A stretch of 64,000 bases of DNA, taken from NCBI GenBank assembly GCA_038210135.1, contig JBBQWZ010000023.1, positions 32,837 through 96,836 on the forward strand, written 5' to 3'. Below, piece by piece: positions 1 through 9,784 of this stretch. How positions within the stretch are numbered: the first letter of the stretch is position 1; every line of letters starts with the position of its first letter. Origin of the DNA: JBBQWZ01 sp038210135 (lineage in GTDB: Bacteria > Acidobacteriota > Terriglobia > Bryobacterales > Bryobacteraceae). The notes under the pieces were generated by a model. It was given only the letters and a program-made list of their open reading frames with translations. It was not told where the DNA came from and searched no databases. Made by a program: the position numbers and the translations under genes.

Positions 1-3000
1 AGAATCCCTTTCAAAAGCGGTTCTGCCTGGTATGAGCCGTTGCGGCGGAAGTAGGTTCGTAACAACTTCGAGACGTCTTCGCGCAACGGCGCAAGCGCTT
101 TGGCTTGCCCGGCGTGTGTCAGAGCATCCTGCAGCGTCGTCCAGAATGTAGCCGGAATTCGGCTACCGTTTTGCTGCGCGGCAAGAATGTCGAATGTGAG
201 TTTCCATTCCGTAGCCGCCTCGGCGGATTTGCCCTCCGCATTTGCGAGCAGCGCTAGACGGTCGTGCACATCGGCGCGGTTCGGCGCAAGCTCGAGCGTG
301 TGACGGTATTCGATCGCGGCTCGAGTGCGATCGCCCAGTTCGCGATAATATTCTGCCAACTGGTAATAGGCTTCCGGGCGGCCGGGTGTGTGTTCCAGTT
401 CGGCGGGCAAGTAATCTTCCGCGTTGGGCTGCTTCAGGAACGCCAGATATTCGCCGTAGCGCGCGCCAAAATAATACCAATTGTCGCCGGCGAGTGCTTG
501 GGCGGGATCAACTGCTTTGCCGATCCGCGCCCCGATCGGCGCGTCGTTCAGAATCTGAGTGAAAGCAACTTTCGTCGCCGGTTGCGTACTCGAGAAGTAA
601 ACGCCGGCGAGTGCGGTGTAAGCGCGTGTCCACAGCGGATTCACTTTCTTGCCACGCGCCTCTATCGCTTGCGTCGCTTGCACCAGCGTGCCGTTCCGCA
701 CCGCGAAATCGACGACCGCTGTTTCCTGGGGCGCATTCTTTCCGCGTCCGGCGACGGCCACAAGCCGCTGCGGCTGATTCAGGAGCATCGACAGATAGCG
801 CTCCAGCGCCGGTCCGTCGAGTCCCGAAAGTTGATCCTTGGATGTCAGGACGCGGAGTTCGGCCGCCGTGTTTCCGGAAGAACGATAGGCGTCGGCCGCT
901 TGTTGCAAATAGGAATCTCGATTCCCCTCATCTGCTGGAAGCGCCTTCCAGAACGCCTCGAGCTGCAATCCGAGCTCATTGAACCTCAGCCGCGAACGTT
1001 GCAACTCGGAGACTCGGTTCATGTAACCGGAGCCTTCACCTGGCTTTGCCAGTGCCATTTCGAACAGCCATTTCGTTTCCAGCTCGACGAATTTCGCGCG
1101 GCGCACGGCGTTGAGCGAGTCTTCGGCCGCCCGATTCTTCACCAGGAACGCGGCAAACGCAGTCTTCTCTTCCGGCGTGTAATATACGGCCGCGACATCC
1201 GCCATCGTTGCCAGCGGAGCGCGTGGATACGCCGACTCATAGCGGCGTCCGCGTGCGGCAAGCCGGCCGAAAATTACGGCGATGCTTGACTTCTCCGTCT
1301 CGTCCGCGCGCTTCAGGGCCTCCTCGGCGAAGGCGGTCGCCTCGGCGAGCCGGTTCCAGCTTTCGAGCCGTTCGGCTACCGTCGCGTAGTTCGCGGCCCG
1401 GTCCGGGCGGCCTTCGAGCCACGCTCTACGCAGAGCGGCGATCGCTTCGGGGAACTTGCCCTGACGTGCGGCGGTGGTCGCGAGCCGATCCATCCACTGC
1501 GAGTCGTGATAGGTCAGCTCGTAGAGACGCGTATAAGTTTTGGCCGCTTCGTCGAAACGGAGAAGCCGCTCTTCCAGATCCGCGCGACTGCTGAGCAGGT
1601 CCGTGCGATCCGGACGGATGTCCGCCGCGCGAGTATAGGATGCGATCGCCGATGGAAAATCTTCGAACTGCGTCTCGAGCCGGGCGAGCACCACCGGCCA
1701 GCGCCAGTCACGCGGCGCCTCGCCTTGCGTCTTACGGTAGAACTCGAGTAGCTTGTCGCGGCTGTTGTAGTGATCGGCGAACCCGGCGGCTTCGCGAATC
1801 AGCGATTCATCTTCTGGGAAGCGGTTGATGACTTCGATGTATTGATCGAGCGCCCCCGCGTAATCCTTCATGCGCGCGAGGACGGGAATCAGGCCGCGGC
1901 GAAGGCCCGCGATCCGTTCGTTGCGATCCGCCGCCGGAAGCGACGCGGCTTTTAGCCCTTGCAGTTTGTCCAGGTAGAATGCTCGCAGCCCGCGATCGTC
2001 GTTCTGCTTGCCATAGCTGTCCGCCATTGCGGCGAGATAGGTGGCGTTCCACGGATCCGCGGTTAGCAGTCCGGTTAGCAATGCCCGAGCCCGATCGTAG
2101 TCGGCCCCGGCGGTCGCTTTTTTGGCGGCTTCAAAGGAGAAGCCAATTTTGAATTCGCTGGTGCCCCGTCCAGCGGCTTCCGCCAGGAGATCGACAGCGC
2201 GGCGGTTGTTCTTATTGCGCGCGTGATAGTCGACAGCGGCGCGGATGACGCCCAGCACGTTCGGATTGTCTCGGACCAAAGCATCCAGCGTCTGCCCGCC
2301 TTCGGCCGTTTTCCCTTGCGATTCGAAGAATCGCGCGAGTGCGATTCGCGCCCGCATTTTGTCAATCGGATCGTTCGTCAGCGCGACTTGACGCTCGAGC
2401 GCTTTCTGCTGGACGCCGCCGAAACCTTCGATCCGACCCCAGTTTTCAATGCGCGATTGAAGCTCCTGCGAACTGGCGGATTCGCTGACGCCGAGCAGAA
2501 ACTTCTCCAGATCGTCGCGCCGATTCTGACTGCGAAGCAAAGCAACACGCAGCGCGAAGCCCGCCGCAGAAGGTGTCTTCGCGGAAGAAAGGTTCGCCGT
2601 CAACTGATCAATTGTCGGGCGCAGCGCGGGCCGGCGCGCGAGCAGTAGCAGTCGCGATTCCGCGATCGCGCCAGATTGGCCTTTGGCGTTTGCCGAGAGT
2701 GCGCCGCGCGCGTATTCCGAAATCGCGCGATCGTAATCGCGCTTGTTTTCCTGAATCGCTCCAGCTTCGTACGCATAAAGCGCGGGATCGCCAATTTTCT
2801 TACGTCCCTCCTCGATCAGCCGAAGAGCGTCGTCGAACTGGTAGTAATCCCAAAAGACGGTCGCCGCTTCGAGGTATCCATCGGGCTTGCCCGGTTCGAC
2901 GGCCGCGATACGATTCCAGTGCGGTTTCGCGCGGTCGAGCCGGTCCCTTTCGGCTTCGATTTCACCGATCCGCGCGAGCGTCGCCGAACTCCGCGGATCC

Positions 3001-5546
3001 GCCTCGCCGCGCTTCGCTTCGATCGCCAGGGCAGCATCGTACTTCGCGGGATCGAACGCGGAAAGCGAGCGGTCAATGGAAGCCGCGCGGGCTGCTATCG
3101 ACGCATCCGCGGGATAGGTTGCCTGCAGCCCTTCAAAAACAGGTGCGGCGAGTTCGAAGTGGCTGCGCCAGGTATCGCCTTCTGCGAGCAGCCGCGCGGC
3201 GGCCGGATTCTGATCCGCTTTCGGATTCTGCGCCCGGATGGCCTGAAGTTCGGTGTCGAGGCGGTTCGTCCGCGAGAGGAGTTCAAAGAACCGCGCGCGC
3301 AAATCGTCGGCGTAATACCAGTTCTTACGGAGCAGCGATTCATAAGCTGCCTGATCCGCCGTCGGGCGCGTCGTGTAAGCGGCCATCAGGTTACGCACGA
3401 ACGTCAGGTTGTGCGGGAATTTCTGCGCCGCGTACTTGTTGATCTGCAAATAGAATGCTGGCGTCACAGAGCCCGAGGGCACGGCGTCGCGGAAATACGC
3501 CTCGAGTTCCGTGCCGCTGAACGTGCGGACGACATCCTGGGTCAGCTTGTCGAGCTGGATGGTCTGTTTGCGGCGGACATACCAGCGAGCCAGTTTGTGG
3601 CTCCACGATTTGTCCTGAAATTGTTGCATCGCGCGTTGATACACCGCTTCGACGTCGTTGACCATCTTGTTTTGATCGAGGAATCCAGCGAGCCGCTCGT
3701 ACAAACCCGGATCGTTCGGATTGCGATCAATTTCCCGGCGATACAGCGCCAGCGCGTCGTTGCTCCGCTTCATCGAGACCAACCGGGCGAGATACCGGTC
3801 GAGTACGCGCGCGTATTCAGGCGAACGCGTGGCGCCTGCTGTCGGAGTCGGCGGCCGCGATTCCTGCGAATCCTCCGCCGCTGGGCGCGAGGGAGCCACG
3901 GCCGCGGGCTGGTTTCCAATTGGAACCCCGTTCGCTTTCCCCGCGAATTCCTTCAGGAGATCTTCGTATAAAGCAAATTCTTGCTGCGTCTGATTTTTCT
4001 GCGCGTATGCGTCCGCGAGGCGCGAAGCGACGTCGGTGCGGTTGGGCGCGTTCGTGAAATCTTTCAGGAACTTGCTACCTTCTCGAATGGTCGCGTCCGA
4101 TTCTCCGTATACCGTGTACGCATCGATCAGCCTGGCGCGCAGCAGCGGACGTTGCGCGGAGGCGGGAAAGCGTGCATCGAAAACGTCCAGCAACTCGGCG
4201 GCGCGGCCGCGGTGGAAGTAGGCCAGCGACGCTTGATTTTGCGACGAATAGCGTTGGCCGGGATCCGAAGAATTCAGAACCAGCGAGAGAATTCCATTTA
4301 GGAAGCCGGGATGGGGATCGATCGTCGCGGTGTCTTTCCAGAAGCTAAGATTTCCAGAACCGAAGCGAACGCCTTGTTCCGGGGCGTTCAACAAAATGCC
4401 TGCCAAGCCGGCGAGTCCGCGCTCGGCGTCCGCTGGCGACGCGTTCGGCAGGCTGTATAACGCGTAATAGAAACGAGCCGCACGGTCCCAATTGTTCGCC
4501 GATTGGGAATACAGTTCGGCTAGCGCGGAAAGCTCGGCGGCAGTCCAAGCGGATTTCCGCGAGTCTTTGCGCTGAGCGAATTCTGCCAATGCGCGTTGTG
4601 CGGAGGCCGTGTCGCCCTGTTCCTGGTAATAGTAAAACAACCGCGCGGGTCCATTCAGTCCGGTCGGTTCGGCTGCGGCGAGAGCCCGCGCCCGGCCAAG
4701 GAAGGTGCGAAGCGAACCGGTCTGCTTCAACAGCTCGAAGTAATTTTTGACAAGCGGCGCCGGCCACAGCGGCCGAAAGGCCGCCTCATACAGCGAGAGA
4801 GCGCGCTGCAAGTCGCCGCTTTGGGACGCCGCCGCGGCTCTCTGTATGACGGCGTATTCCGACTGCTCGGGTATCGCGCGCTCGTACATCCGCGACGCTT
4901 CTTCCGCGAAGTCGTACCGCTTTTTCATCAGCGCGAACGTGTGCAGGCGCCCGTACAACGCGCTTTCCTTCGGGTAGTGCGCGATCCAAAGCCGGTATTG
5001 AATGACGGTCTGCTCGACGGGCAGAGCCTGGTCCTCGGCCAGTTGCAGCAGGCGCTCGTACAATAGCGAAGGCCTTTGCGACAGGATCGGCAGCAGCTTT
5101 TCACTTTCAGGGGCTGTATTCGCTGCGGCCAGAGCGAGCGTATTGAATTCGTCCACGGGACGCAAACGACGATGATAAAAATCTGCCATCGCCACCCGTC
5201 CGGCGGTATTATCCGGCGCGATTTCCGAATACTTCTTCCAGTCGTTTTCGGCCGCGTTGAAGTCCAGTTGCTGTTCCGCTTCGAGCGCGCGCAATGCGTA
5301 CAGTTCAGCGTCGGCGGGCGAAGTCGCGATCAGCTTGTCGAGTTCCGCGCGAGTTTCTTTGGGCGGGCGCCGGACCGGTACCGCGCCGCCAGGCAACGTG
5401 ACGCTGCGAAAGAATACTGCTTCCAGGCGCCCGGCTCCGTCGATGTTCTCCACCCAGCGCGCGAGCTCTCCCCGCGCCGCGACGGACGCGGCGGCGACCA
5501 CGCCCAAGCCGATCCAGAATGATTTTCGGTTACGGAAGGACTTCAA
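1..5546 (-). CDS. Giant secreted TPR protein, 3' end beyond window
   Basis: One uninterrupted minus-strand frame runs from a TTG start at 5546 to the window edge: 1,848 codons with no stop in the segments I translated. The start is chosen because a near-perfect Shine-Dalgarno (AGGAGGTGA) sits three bases before TTG and is followed by a signal peptide beginning MKSFRNRKSFWIG. The body is alpha-helical with recurring tetratricopeptide signatures, e.g. PEAYYQLAEYYRELGDRTRA near the left edge and LALLANAEGKSAEA after it. It overlaps the VIT/VWA gene upstream by 17 bp, so the two are probably translationally coupled. TPR proteins of this size usually scaffold envelope complexes; a specific role cannot be read. 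Several long plus-strand frames here are antisense shadows in the same codon register. Confidence 0.85.
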   Translation of the reverse strand, partial: MKSFRNRKSFWIGLGVVAAASVAARGELARWVENIDGAGRLEAVFFRSVTLPGGAVPVRRPPKETRAELDKLIATSPADAELYALRALEAEQQLDFNAAENDWKKYSEIAPDNTAGRVAMADFYHRRLRPVDEFNTLALAAANTAPESEKLLPILSQRPSLLYERLLQLAEDQALPVEQTVIQYRLWIAHYPKESALYGRLHTFALMKKRYDFAEEASRMYERAIPEQSEYAVIQRAAAASQSGDLQRALSLYEAAFRPLWPAPLVKNYFELLKQTGSLRTFLGRARALAAAEPTGLNGPARLFYYYQEQGDTASAQRALAEFAQRKDSRKSAWTAAELSALAELYSQSANNWDRAARFYYALYSLPNASPADAERGLAGLAGILLNAPEQGVRFGSGNLSFWKDTATIDPHPGFLNGILSLVLNSSDPGQRYSSQNQASLAYFHRGRAAELLDVFDARFPASAQRPLLRARLIDAYTVYGESDATIREGSKFLKDFTNAPNRTDVASRLADAYAQKNQTQQEFALYEDLLKEFAGKANGVPIGNQPAAVAPSRPAAEDSQESRPPTPTAGATRSPEYARVLDRYLARLVSMKRSNDALALYRREIDRNPNDPGLYERLAGFLDQNKMVNDVEAVYQRAMQQFQDKSWSHKLARWYVRRKQTIQLDKLTQDVVRTFSGTELEAYFRDAVPSGSVTPAFYLQINKYAAQKFPHNLTFVRNLMAAYTTRPTADQAAYESLLRKNWYYADDLRARFFELLSRTNRLDTELQAIRAQNPKADQNPAAARLLAEGDTWRSHFELAAPVFEGLQATYPADASIAARAASIDRSLSAFDPAKYDAALAIEAKRGEADPRSSATLARIGEIEAERDRLDRAKPHWNRIAAVEPGKPDGYLEAATVFWDYYQFDDALRLIEEGRKKIGDPALYAYEAGAIQENKRDYDRAISEYARGALSANAKGQSGAIAESRLLLLARRPALRPTIDQLTANLSSAKTPSAAGFALRVALLRSQNRRDDLEKFLLGVSESASSQELQSRIENWGRIEGFGGVQQKALERQVALTNDPIDKMRARIALARFFESQGKTAEGGQTLDALVRDNPNVLGVIRAAVDYHARNKNNRRAVDLLAEAAGRGTSEFKIGFSFEAAKKATAGADYDRARALLTGLLTADPWNATYLAAMADSYGKQNDDRGLRAFYLDKLQGLKAASLPAADRNERIAGLRRGLIPVLARMKDYAGALDQYIEVINRFPEDESLIREAAGFADHYNSRDKLLEFYRKTQGEAPRDWRWPVVLARLETQFEDFPSAIASYTRAADIRPDRTDLLSSRADLEERLLRFDEAAKTYTRLYELTYHDSQWMDRLATTAARQGKFPEAIAALRRAWLEGRPDRAANYATVAERLESWNRLAEATAFAEEALKRADETEKSSIAVIFGRLAARGRRYESAYPRAPLATMADVAAVYYTPEEKTAFAAFLVKNRAAEDSLNAVRRAKFVELETKWLFEMALAKPGEGSGYMNRVSELQRSRLRFNELGLQLEAFWKALPADEGNRDSYLQQAADAYRSSGNTAAELRVLTSKDQLSGLDGPALERYLSMLLNQPQRLVAVAGRGKNAPQETAVVDFAVRNGTLVQATQAIEARGKKVNPLWTRAYTALAGVYFSSTQPATKVAFTQILNDAPIGARIGKAVDPAQALAGDNWYYFGARYGEYLAFLKQPNAEDYLPAELEHTPGRPEAYYQLAEYYRELGDRTRAAIEYRHTLELAPNRADVHDRLALLANAEGKSAEAATEWKLTFDILAAQQNGSRIPATFWTTLQDALTHAGQAKALAPLREDVSKLLRTYFRRNGSYQAEPLLKGI

Positions 5547-7809
5547 GGGTCACCTCCTGGGTTCCAATATTGTGAGCAAAATCTTCTGCGGTGACGGTCA
5601 CCTTGTACGATCCTGCCGCCAGGTGCGCCGGTACGACCAGTTGGCCGGTGTTCGAACTCGCCTGCGCATTCCACCGCAAGTGCACCGGCATGGCGCCGTA
5701 GAGTTTTGCCGTAATCGTTCTCGTCGATTGCGATGCGCTGACGCGCAACTGCACCGCCTCGCCCCGTTTGTATCGCGCCTTGTCGAGTTGTACGCGGACA
5801 ACAGGCGGCTTGCTGGCGATCACGAACGTTTTCGATTCCTTGTAGACGCGGCCTTGTTTATCGCGCAAAATCAGCCGGACCGGGTACGTTCCATCGGTCA
5901 TGTCCGACGGCGCCAGAAAGCGCGTCTGCCAGGTGTCTTCGCCTTCAAGGAAGCGCAGTTTCTTGACGAGACCGAATGGGAACATGGCGATCACGCTCGT
6001 AATGGACGCGTCCGTCTTGACGCGGAGCACCGGATCGCCGGGGCGAATCAGGCGCGGACGCAGCAACGCGCGCGGAGCCGCCAGAAACGAAGTGTAAGGC
6101 GTAACGAATTTGTACTTGCGGGACAAGCGAATAATCTCGTCGATCGTGGCGGCATCCTCGCCGTCGCGGTCGATTTTTTCGAGCAGCGCGTCGACGCGGG
6201 CTTTCGCCCAGTCTCGCGGCAGGTTCACATGTTCAGTCGCGCGCGCAGGCAGATTCACGGACGCCCGCAATTGTTTGACGGCGAACTGGGTTTGGCCGGG
6301 TTGTTTGTACTGGCCCAGCCACGTCGCGACGGAACCGCTGAACGCGGCGTCCTGCAACGGATATACGAAGTCCACATTTGCCGCTGGAGTGACAGCGAGT
6401 TGCAGCCCGTCTACCGGCTTGCGCCCGATCTTCGACAGGAACGCATTCAGCTTGAATTCAATCGGCTCCGTCGAGCGCACCCACTCGAAGATTCCATTAT
6501 TCCGGGCCAGCATTTTCAGCAAAGATAAATTCGCGTCGTCGCCGATGCCGAGAACGTAGGTATGCGGACGCTGCGCTTCGGGTTTGGCTTTCCACTTGTT
6601 CGCATACCACTCGGCGAGCTTGCCGTTGTGGACGATCCCGCGCGTGGCTCCGCCGTCCCCGAGCAGCACGATATACGGATCGGGTCCGGATTGCGCGAGC
6701 CCTGCTTCGAGAGCAGCTTGCAAATTCGTCGCTCCGCGGAGACGGCTGGCACGGAGGAACGCCAGCGCTTTCTCGATATTCTCCGGCGTCGCTGCCTGTG
6801 GAGCCGGCGACAGCGGAGTGACCTCGGAAGAGTACAACAGCAAATTGAATTGATCCGTCGGACGTAATGCACGGAGCAGCGTTTCGAGCGCTTGAAAACT
6901 GCGCTCCAGTTTCTCCCACTGCATCGACAGCGACGTATCGAAGAGCGCTACAACCGTGCGAGGGCCCGCCGCCTGGGTGTTTGGCGGCAGGGAGAGCATC
7001 GCGGAGGCCTCGAAATATCCCGGACCCGCGCCATCGCGATACGTCAGGACTTCGAGCGCGTCTCCTTTACTGCCATCCAGCGAATACTTCACCGCGAAGT
7101 CTTCCGTGAGCGCGACGTTGCGGCCCTCGAACGTAGCCTTCACTGACCTCGGAGTCCGCTCTTTCACCTGCAGCGGATAAATCTTGCTGACCACCTGAAA
7201 ATCGCGCATCGGGTGTTGCGAGTGAATTTCGAGAGTGATGCTCAGGCGGCCGGCGGTTTGGGCCCGGTACACATCGGGGCGGAGCGCGATCGCAAACAAG
7301 CTTTCCAGTTGCTCGACAACCAGGCGCTCCTGATACTCCATCTCGACCCGCTTTGTGCCAAAGGCTGGAATCGGCACCACGCGAGCAGTAAAGATCGCGG
7401 AGCGGCGCGCTTCGTCGGCATCGCGTTCGCCCATTTGCAACAGACCGGGATCGAGCGCTTGCGCTCTGATGTCGTTGTACAGCTCTTCCGCGCGCTTCCG
7501 TTCGAGGATCACGCCGGGAATGCGCGTGGCGTCGTCCCAGACGGCGAAATCTGAAATTAGAGCCCGCGACGGCAGCGCGAACATGTAATTCCCTTCGAGT
7601 ACGGCCGCCTTACGGTTGGCGAAAATCTGTTTCACCCGCACCCGCGCGTGCCCGTTGTCGATCGAGATGTCGATCGACATTTCCTCGAGCGAAAGCGTCG
7701 CCGGGTCGGGCTGGCGCGCGGTGGATGGAATCAACACGCCGGCATCCCCCCGCGCCGCTGGAGCGGAGATCAGAAAAACAAGAAGCAGGACAAGGACCAC
7801 GTTTTTCAT
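5530..7809 (-). CDS. VIT and von Willebrand factor A domain protein
   Basis: 759 aa, secreted. A signal peptide (MKNVVLVLLLVFLISAPAARG) is followed by a vault/inter-alpha-trypsin (VIT) domain at about residues 35-170, containing the typical NRKAAVLEGNYMFALPSRA and ERKRAEELYNDI stretches. A VWA domain follows at about 275-450 with an intact MIDAS: DTSLS, then the GATNLQAAL threonine and the LGDGG aspartate. The C-terminal third looks like beta-sandwich modules. VIT-VWA proteins in Gram-negatives are usually periplasmic or outer-membrane interaction proteins that bind metal through the MIDAS. Its ATG overlaps the stop of the upstream propeller gene as ATGA and its 3' end overlaps the TPR gene, so the three form one operon. 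Confidence 0.85.
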   Translation of the reverse strand: MKNVVLVLLLVFLISAPAARGDAGVLIPSTARQPDPATLSLEEMSIDISIDNGHARVRVKQIFANRKAAVLEGNYMFALPSRALISDFAVWDDATRIPGVILERKRAEELYNDIRAQALDPGLLQMGERDADEARRSAIFTARVVPIPAFGTKRVEMEYQERLVVEQLESLFAIALRPDVYRAQTAGRLSITLEIHSQHPMRDFQVVSKIYPLQVKERTPRSVKATFEGRNVALTEDFAVKYSLDGSKGDALEVLTYRDGAGPGYFEASAMLSLPPNTQAAGPRTVVALFDTSLSMQWEKLERSFQALETLLRALRPTDQFNLLLYSSEVTPLSPAPQAATPENIEKALAFLRASRLRGATNLQAALEAGLAQSGPDPYIVLLGDGGATRGIVHNGKLAEWYANKWKAKPEAQRPHTYVLGIGDDANLSLLKMLARNNGIFEWVRSTEPIEFKLNAFLSKIGRKPVDGLQLAVTPAANVDFVYPLQDAAFSGSVATWLGQYKQPGQTQFAVKQLRASVNLPARATEHVNLPRDWAKARVDALLEKIDRDGEDAATIDEIIRLSRKYKFVTPYTSFLAAPRALLRPRLIRPGDPVLRVKTDASITSVIAMFPFGLVKKLRFLEGEDTWQTRFLAPSDMTDGTYPVRLILRDKQGRVYKESKTFVIASKPPVVRVQLDKARYKRGEAVQLRVSASQSTRTITAKLYGAMPVHLRWNAQASSNTGQLVVPAHLAAGSYKVTVTAEDFAHNIGTQEVTLEVLP
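5550..5558 (-). promoter_or_regulatory. Ribosome binding site deciding the TTG start of the TPR giant
   Basis: AGGAGGTGA on the minus strand, three bases before TTG at 5546. It lies inside the last codons of the preceding VIT/VWA gene. No ATG or GTG with a comparable site lies nearby in frame, so the TTG is the preferred start. Confidence 0.75.
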
Positions 7810-9734
7810 GGTTGAACTAAATTCGCCTCCGGCACACGAACCAGGCCGTTCTCCGTACCTATATAAATGTTTCCGCCGTGCGCCTCAACCGCCGTAACGT
7901 TTGAGGACGGCAGGCCATCGAGCTGGAATCGCCAGCGTCCGGCGGACCGCAGGTAAATCGCGAGGCCCCGGCCAAGAGTTCCCGCATAGACCGCAGAAGA
8001 GGTAACTGCCATCGCATTGGCATTGATCTCGGCCGTTCCCTTCCAATCAGGAAAAGAATTCCAGTGGCCGACCGGATCGAGTTTCAAGACTCCGGCTCCG
8101 TAGGTCCCCACGAACCAGTCCTCGCCGACCCGGACAATCCCCGTAATCCAGTTGTGTTTCAAGCTGGAATTCGCGGTCGTATAATTCGCGGTGATCACGC
8201 TGCCTTCGAGCATCGAAAGCCCGCCCAGGGTTCCGACCAGGGTCCGCGTACCGGAAGCGCCAAGCGCATAGGCGTGATTGTTTACCAGCCCATGGAACGC
8301 ATAGATGCTGGACGATCCGCTGGCGTCCGTGAAGGTAACTCCGGCTGGAGTCGCGAGGGTGAGGCTGCCGCCGGAACGCCAGACGGCGTCGGTCACATGG
8401 TCCGCGATCAAGCCATCCGCTTTGGTTAAGGTGCGGCGCGCGTTGCCGGCTCCGTCGAAAAGAACCAATCCATTCGCAGTCGCGACCGCGGTCTCGGCGT
8501 GATCTGTTGCGTGCACGATTCGATTGACGCAGAACACATGATCGTCTTCCACGTGCCGCGCGGAACCGGCGGACGACAGAATGTCGAGGCCGCGGTCGAA
8601 GTAGCCGATCCAGAGCTGTCCGCGAGAATCCATAGATAGCGCGGAGATGTTCCGGTCAGCAAGCACGGCGGGTTCGGCTTGGAGCATCGGGCGGAAGTTG
8701 TCATAGAGCGCGGTGTCGGAAAGCGTGAGCAGCCGTGCCCCGTCCGCGAGCATCCGATGCACCGAGCAACCCTCGCAGAAACGCATCGGCGCTCCGGCAG
8801 AGGCGCGGCCGGGCCGGACCGTCAGCGGCGCCTCGACCACGCCTTCCTCGATCGTTCCGACCAGAAGCGAATCGCCACGCACGAGCAGAGATTGCGCAAA
8901 ATATCCGGGCGCCACTTGCCGGGTGATGCGTCCGTTAATAATTTCGACCGTTCCCATCGCCGTTCCAGCGAACACGCGCTCCCCATCGATAGCGAGCGAG
9001 AGCACATGCGGATCCGGCAGGTCGGAGATCTCGGCCAACTCTCCTGAATGCCAATGCAGCAACCCGCGATTCTGGGTCCCGGCCCATAAGCTCGTGTCGT
9101 CACCCGCTAAAGCTGTGACCCGCACATCCGCGAGCGATGGATCGAAGGTCCCGAGCGATTTGCCGTCGTAGGTCAGAACGCCCGAAGCCTCGGTACCGAT
9201 CAGGATCCTGCCTGTCTTGAGGACCAGCAGCGCCGAGACCTTCCGTAGCCGCGCGTCTTCAGGCCGGATCTGGCGAAATTGTTTGCCGTCGAATGCCACC
9301 AGGCCTTCGCCGTTCGTACCCAGAAAAAGCTCAGCGTCGGCGGCGCCGGCCAGGCGGGCGACAGCGATCACCGTGACCGGCGCGGCCGGCAACTCAAATC
9401 CCGGACGGTACTGGGCCGCGACGTTGCCTTGCGAATCCACGGCCTTCAAACCCGCCGGACCGGCCAGGTACAGCAGGCCGCCGAACATCGCCATGTCGCG
9501 GTAAGACGCCGGCGATCCAATCGGTTCGAAGCCCGCCGGAAGCGCACGATCCAACCGGGCCTCGCGAAATCGAATTTTGCCTTGCTCCCGAATCTCTGTC
9601 GCGGAATCGGAGATTGCGTTCGAAGCGCGCCAGACGGAGGCTCCGGCAAAGGCAGCCGCCAGCGTCGCCACGACGACGCCCCCCAACAACCATCGCCTTC
9701 GCCGCATGGTGCCCACTATAGCCGAACTGCTCAT
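7806..9734 (-). CDS. Membrane-anchored regulator-type beta-propeller protein
   Basis: 642 aa. The N-terminus has a basic stretch (MRRRRW) and one membrane segment at about residues 14-32. The rest is a series of short repeats of the type LWAGTQNRGLLHW, LWIGYFDRGLDIL, YIGTENGLVRV, which match the regulator-propeller (Reg_prop) repeats found in the sensor part of hybrid two-component proteins. No histidine kinase or DNA-binding domain follows, so this is a propeller without an output domain, facing the periplasm. It is the first gene of the three-gene operon with the VIT/VWA and TPR proteins. Role unknown; ligand binding or an assembly platform are both possible. Confidence 0.75.
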   Translation of the reverse strand: MSSSAIVGTMRRRRWLLGGVVVATLAAAFAGASVWRASNAISDSATEIREQGKIRFREARLDRALPAGFEPIGSPASYRDMAMFGGLLYLAGPAGLKAVDSQGNVAAQYRPGFELPAAPVTVIAVARLAGAADAELFLGTNGEGLVAFDGKQFRQIRPEDARLRKVSALLVLKTGRILIGTEASGVLTYDGKSLGTFDPSLADVRVTALAGDDTSLWAGTQNRGLLHWHSGELAEISDLPDPHVLSLAIDGERVFAGTAMGTVEIINGRITRQVAPGYFAQSLLVRGDSLLVGTIEEGVVEAPLTVRPGRASAGAPMRFCEGCSVHRMLADGARLLTLSDTALYDNFRPMLQAEPAVLADRNISALSMDSRGQLWIGYFDRGLDILSSAGSARHVEDDHVFCVNRIVHATDHAETAVATANGLVLFDGAGNARRTLTKADGLIADHVTDAVWRSGGSLTLATPAGVTFTDASGSSSIYAFHGLVNNHAYALGASGTRTLVGTLGGLSMLEGSVITANYTTANSSLKHNWITGIVRVGEDWFVGTYGAGVLKLDPVGHWNSFPDWKGTAEINANAMAVTSSAVYAGTLGRGLAIYLRSAGRWRFQLDGLPSSNVTAVEAHGGNIYIGTENGLVRVPEANLVQP

Positions 9735-9784
9735 AGGTTAACTTTTTGTTCCGTCGGTAGAGCGCGTGCATCTACACTGATACC

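Noticed and set aside
264..5522. Several long plus-strand frames opposite the TPR gene
   Set aside because: They are in the antisense codon register of the minus-strand gene, have Arg/Phe-rich unnatural composition, and no ribosome sites; the minus frame is continuous and shows TPR motifs.
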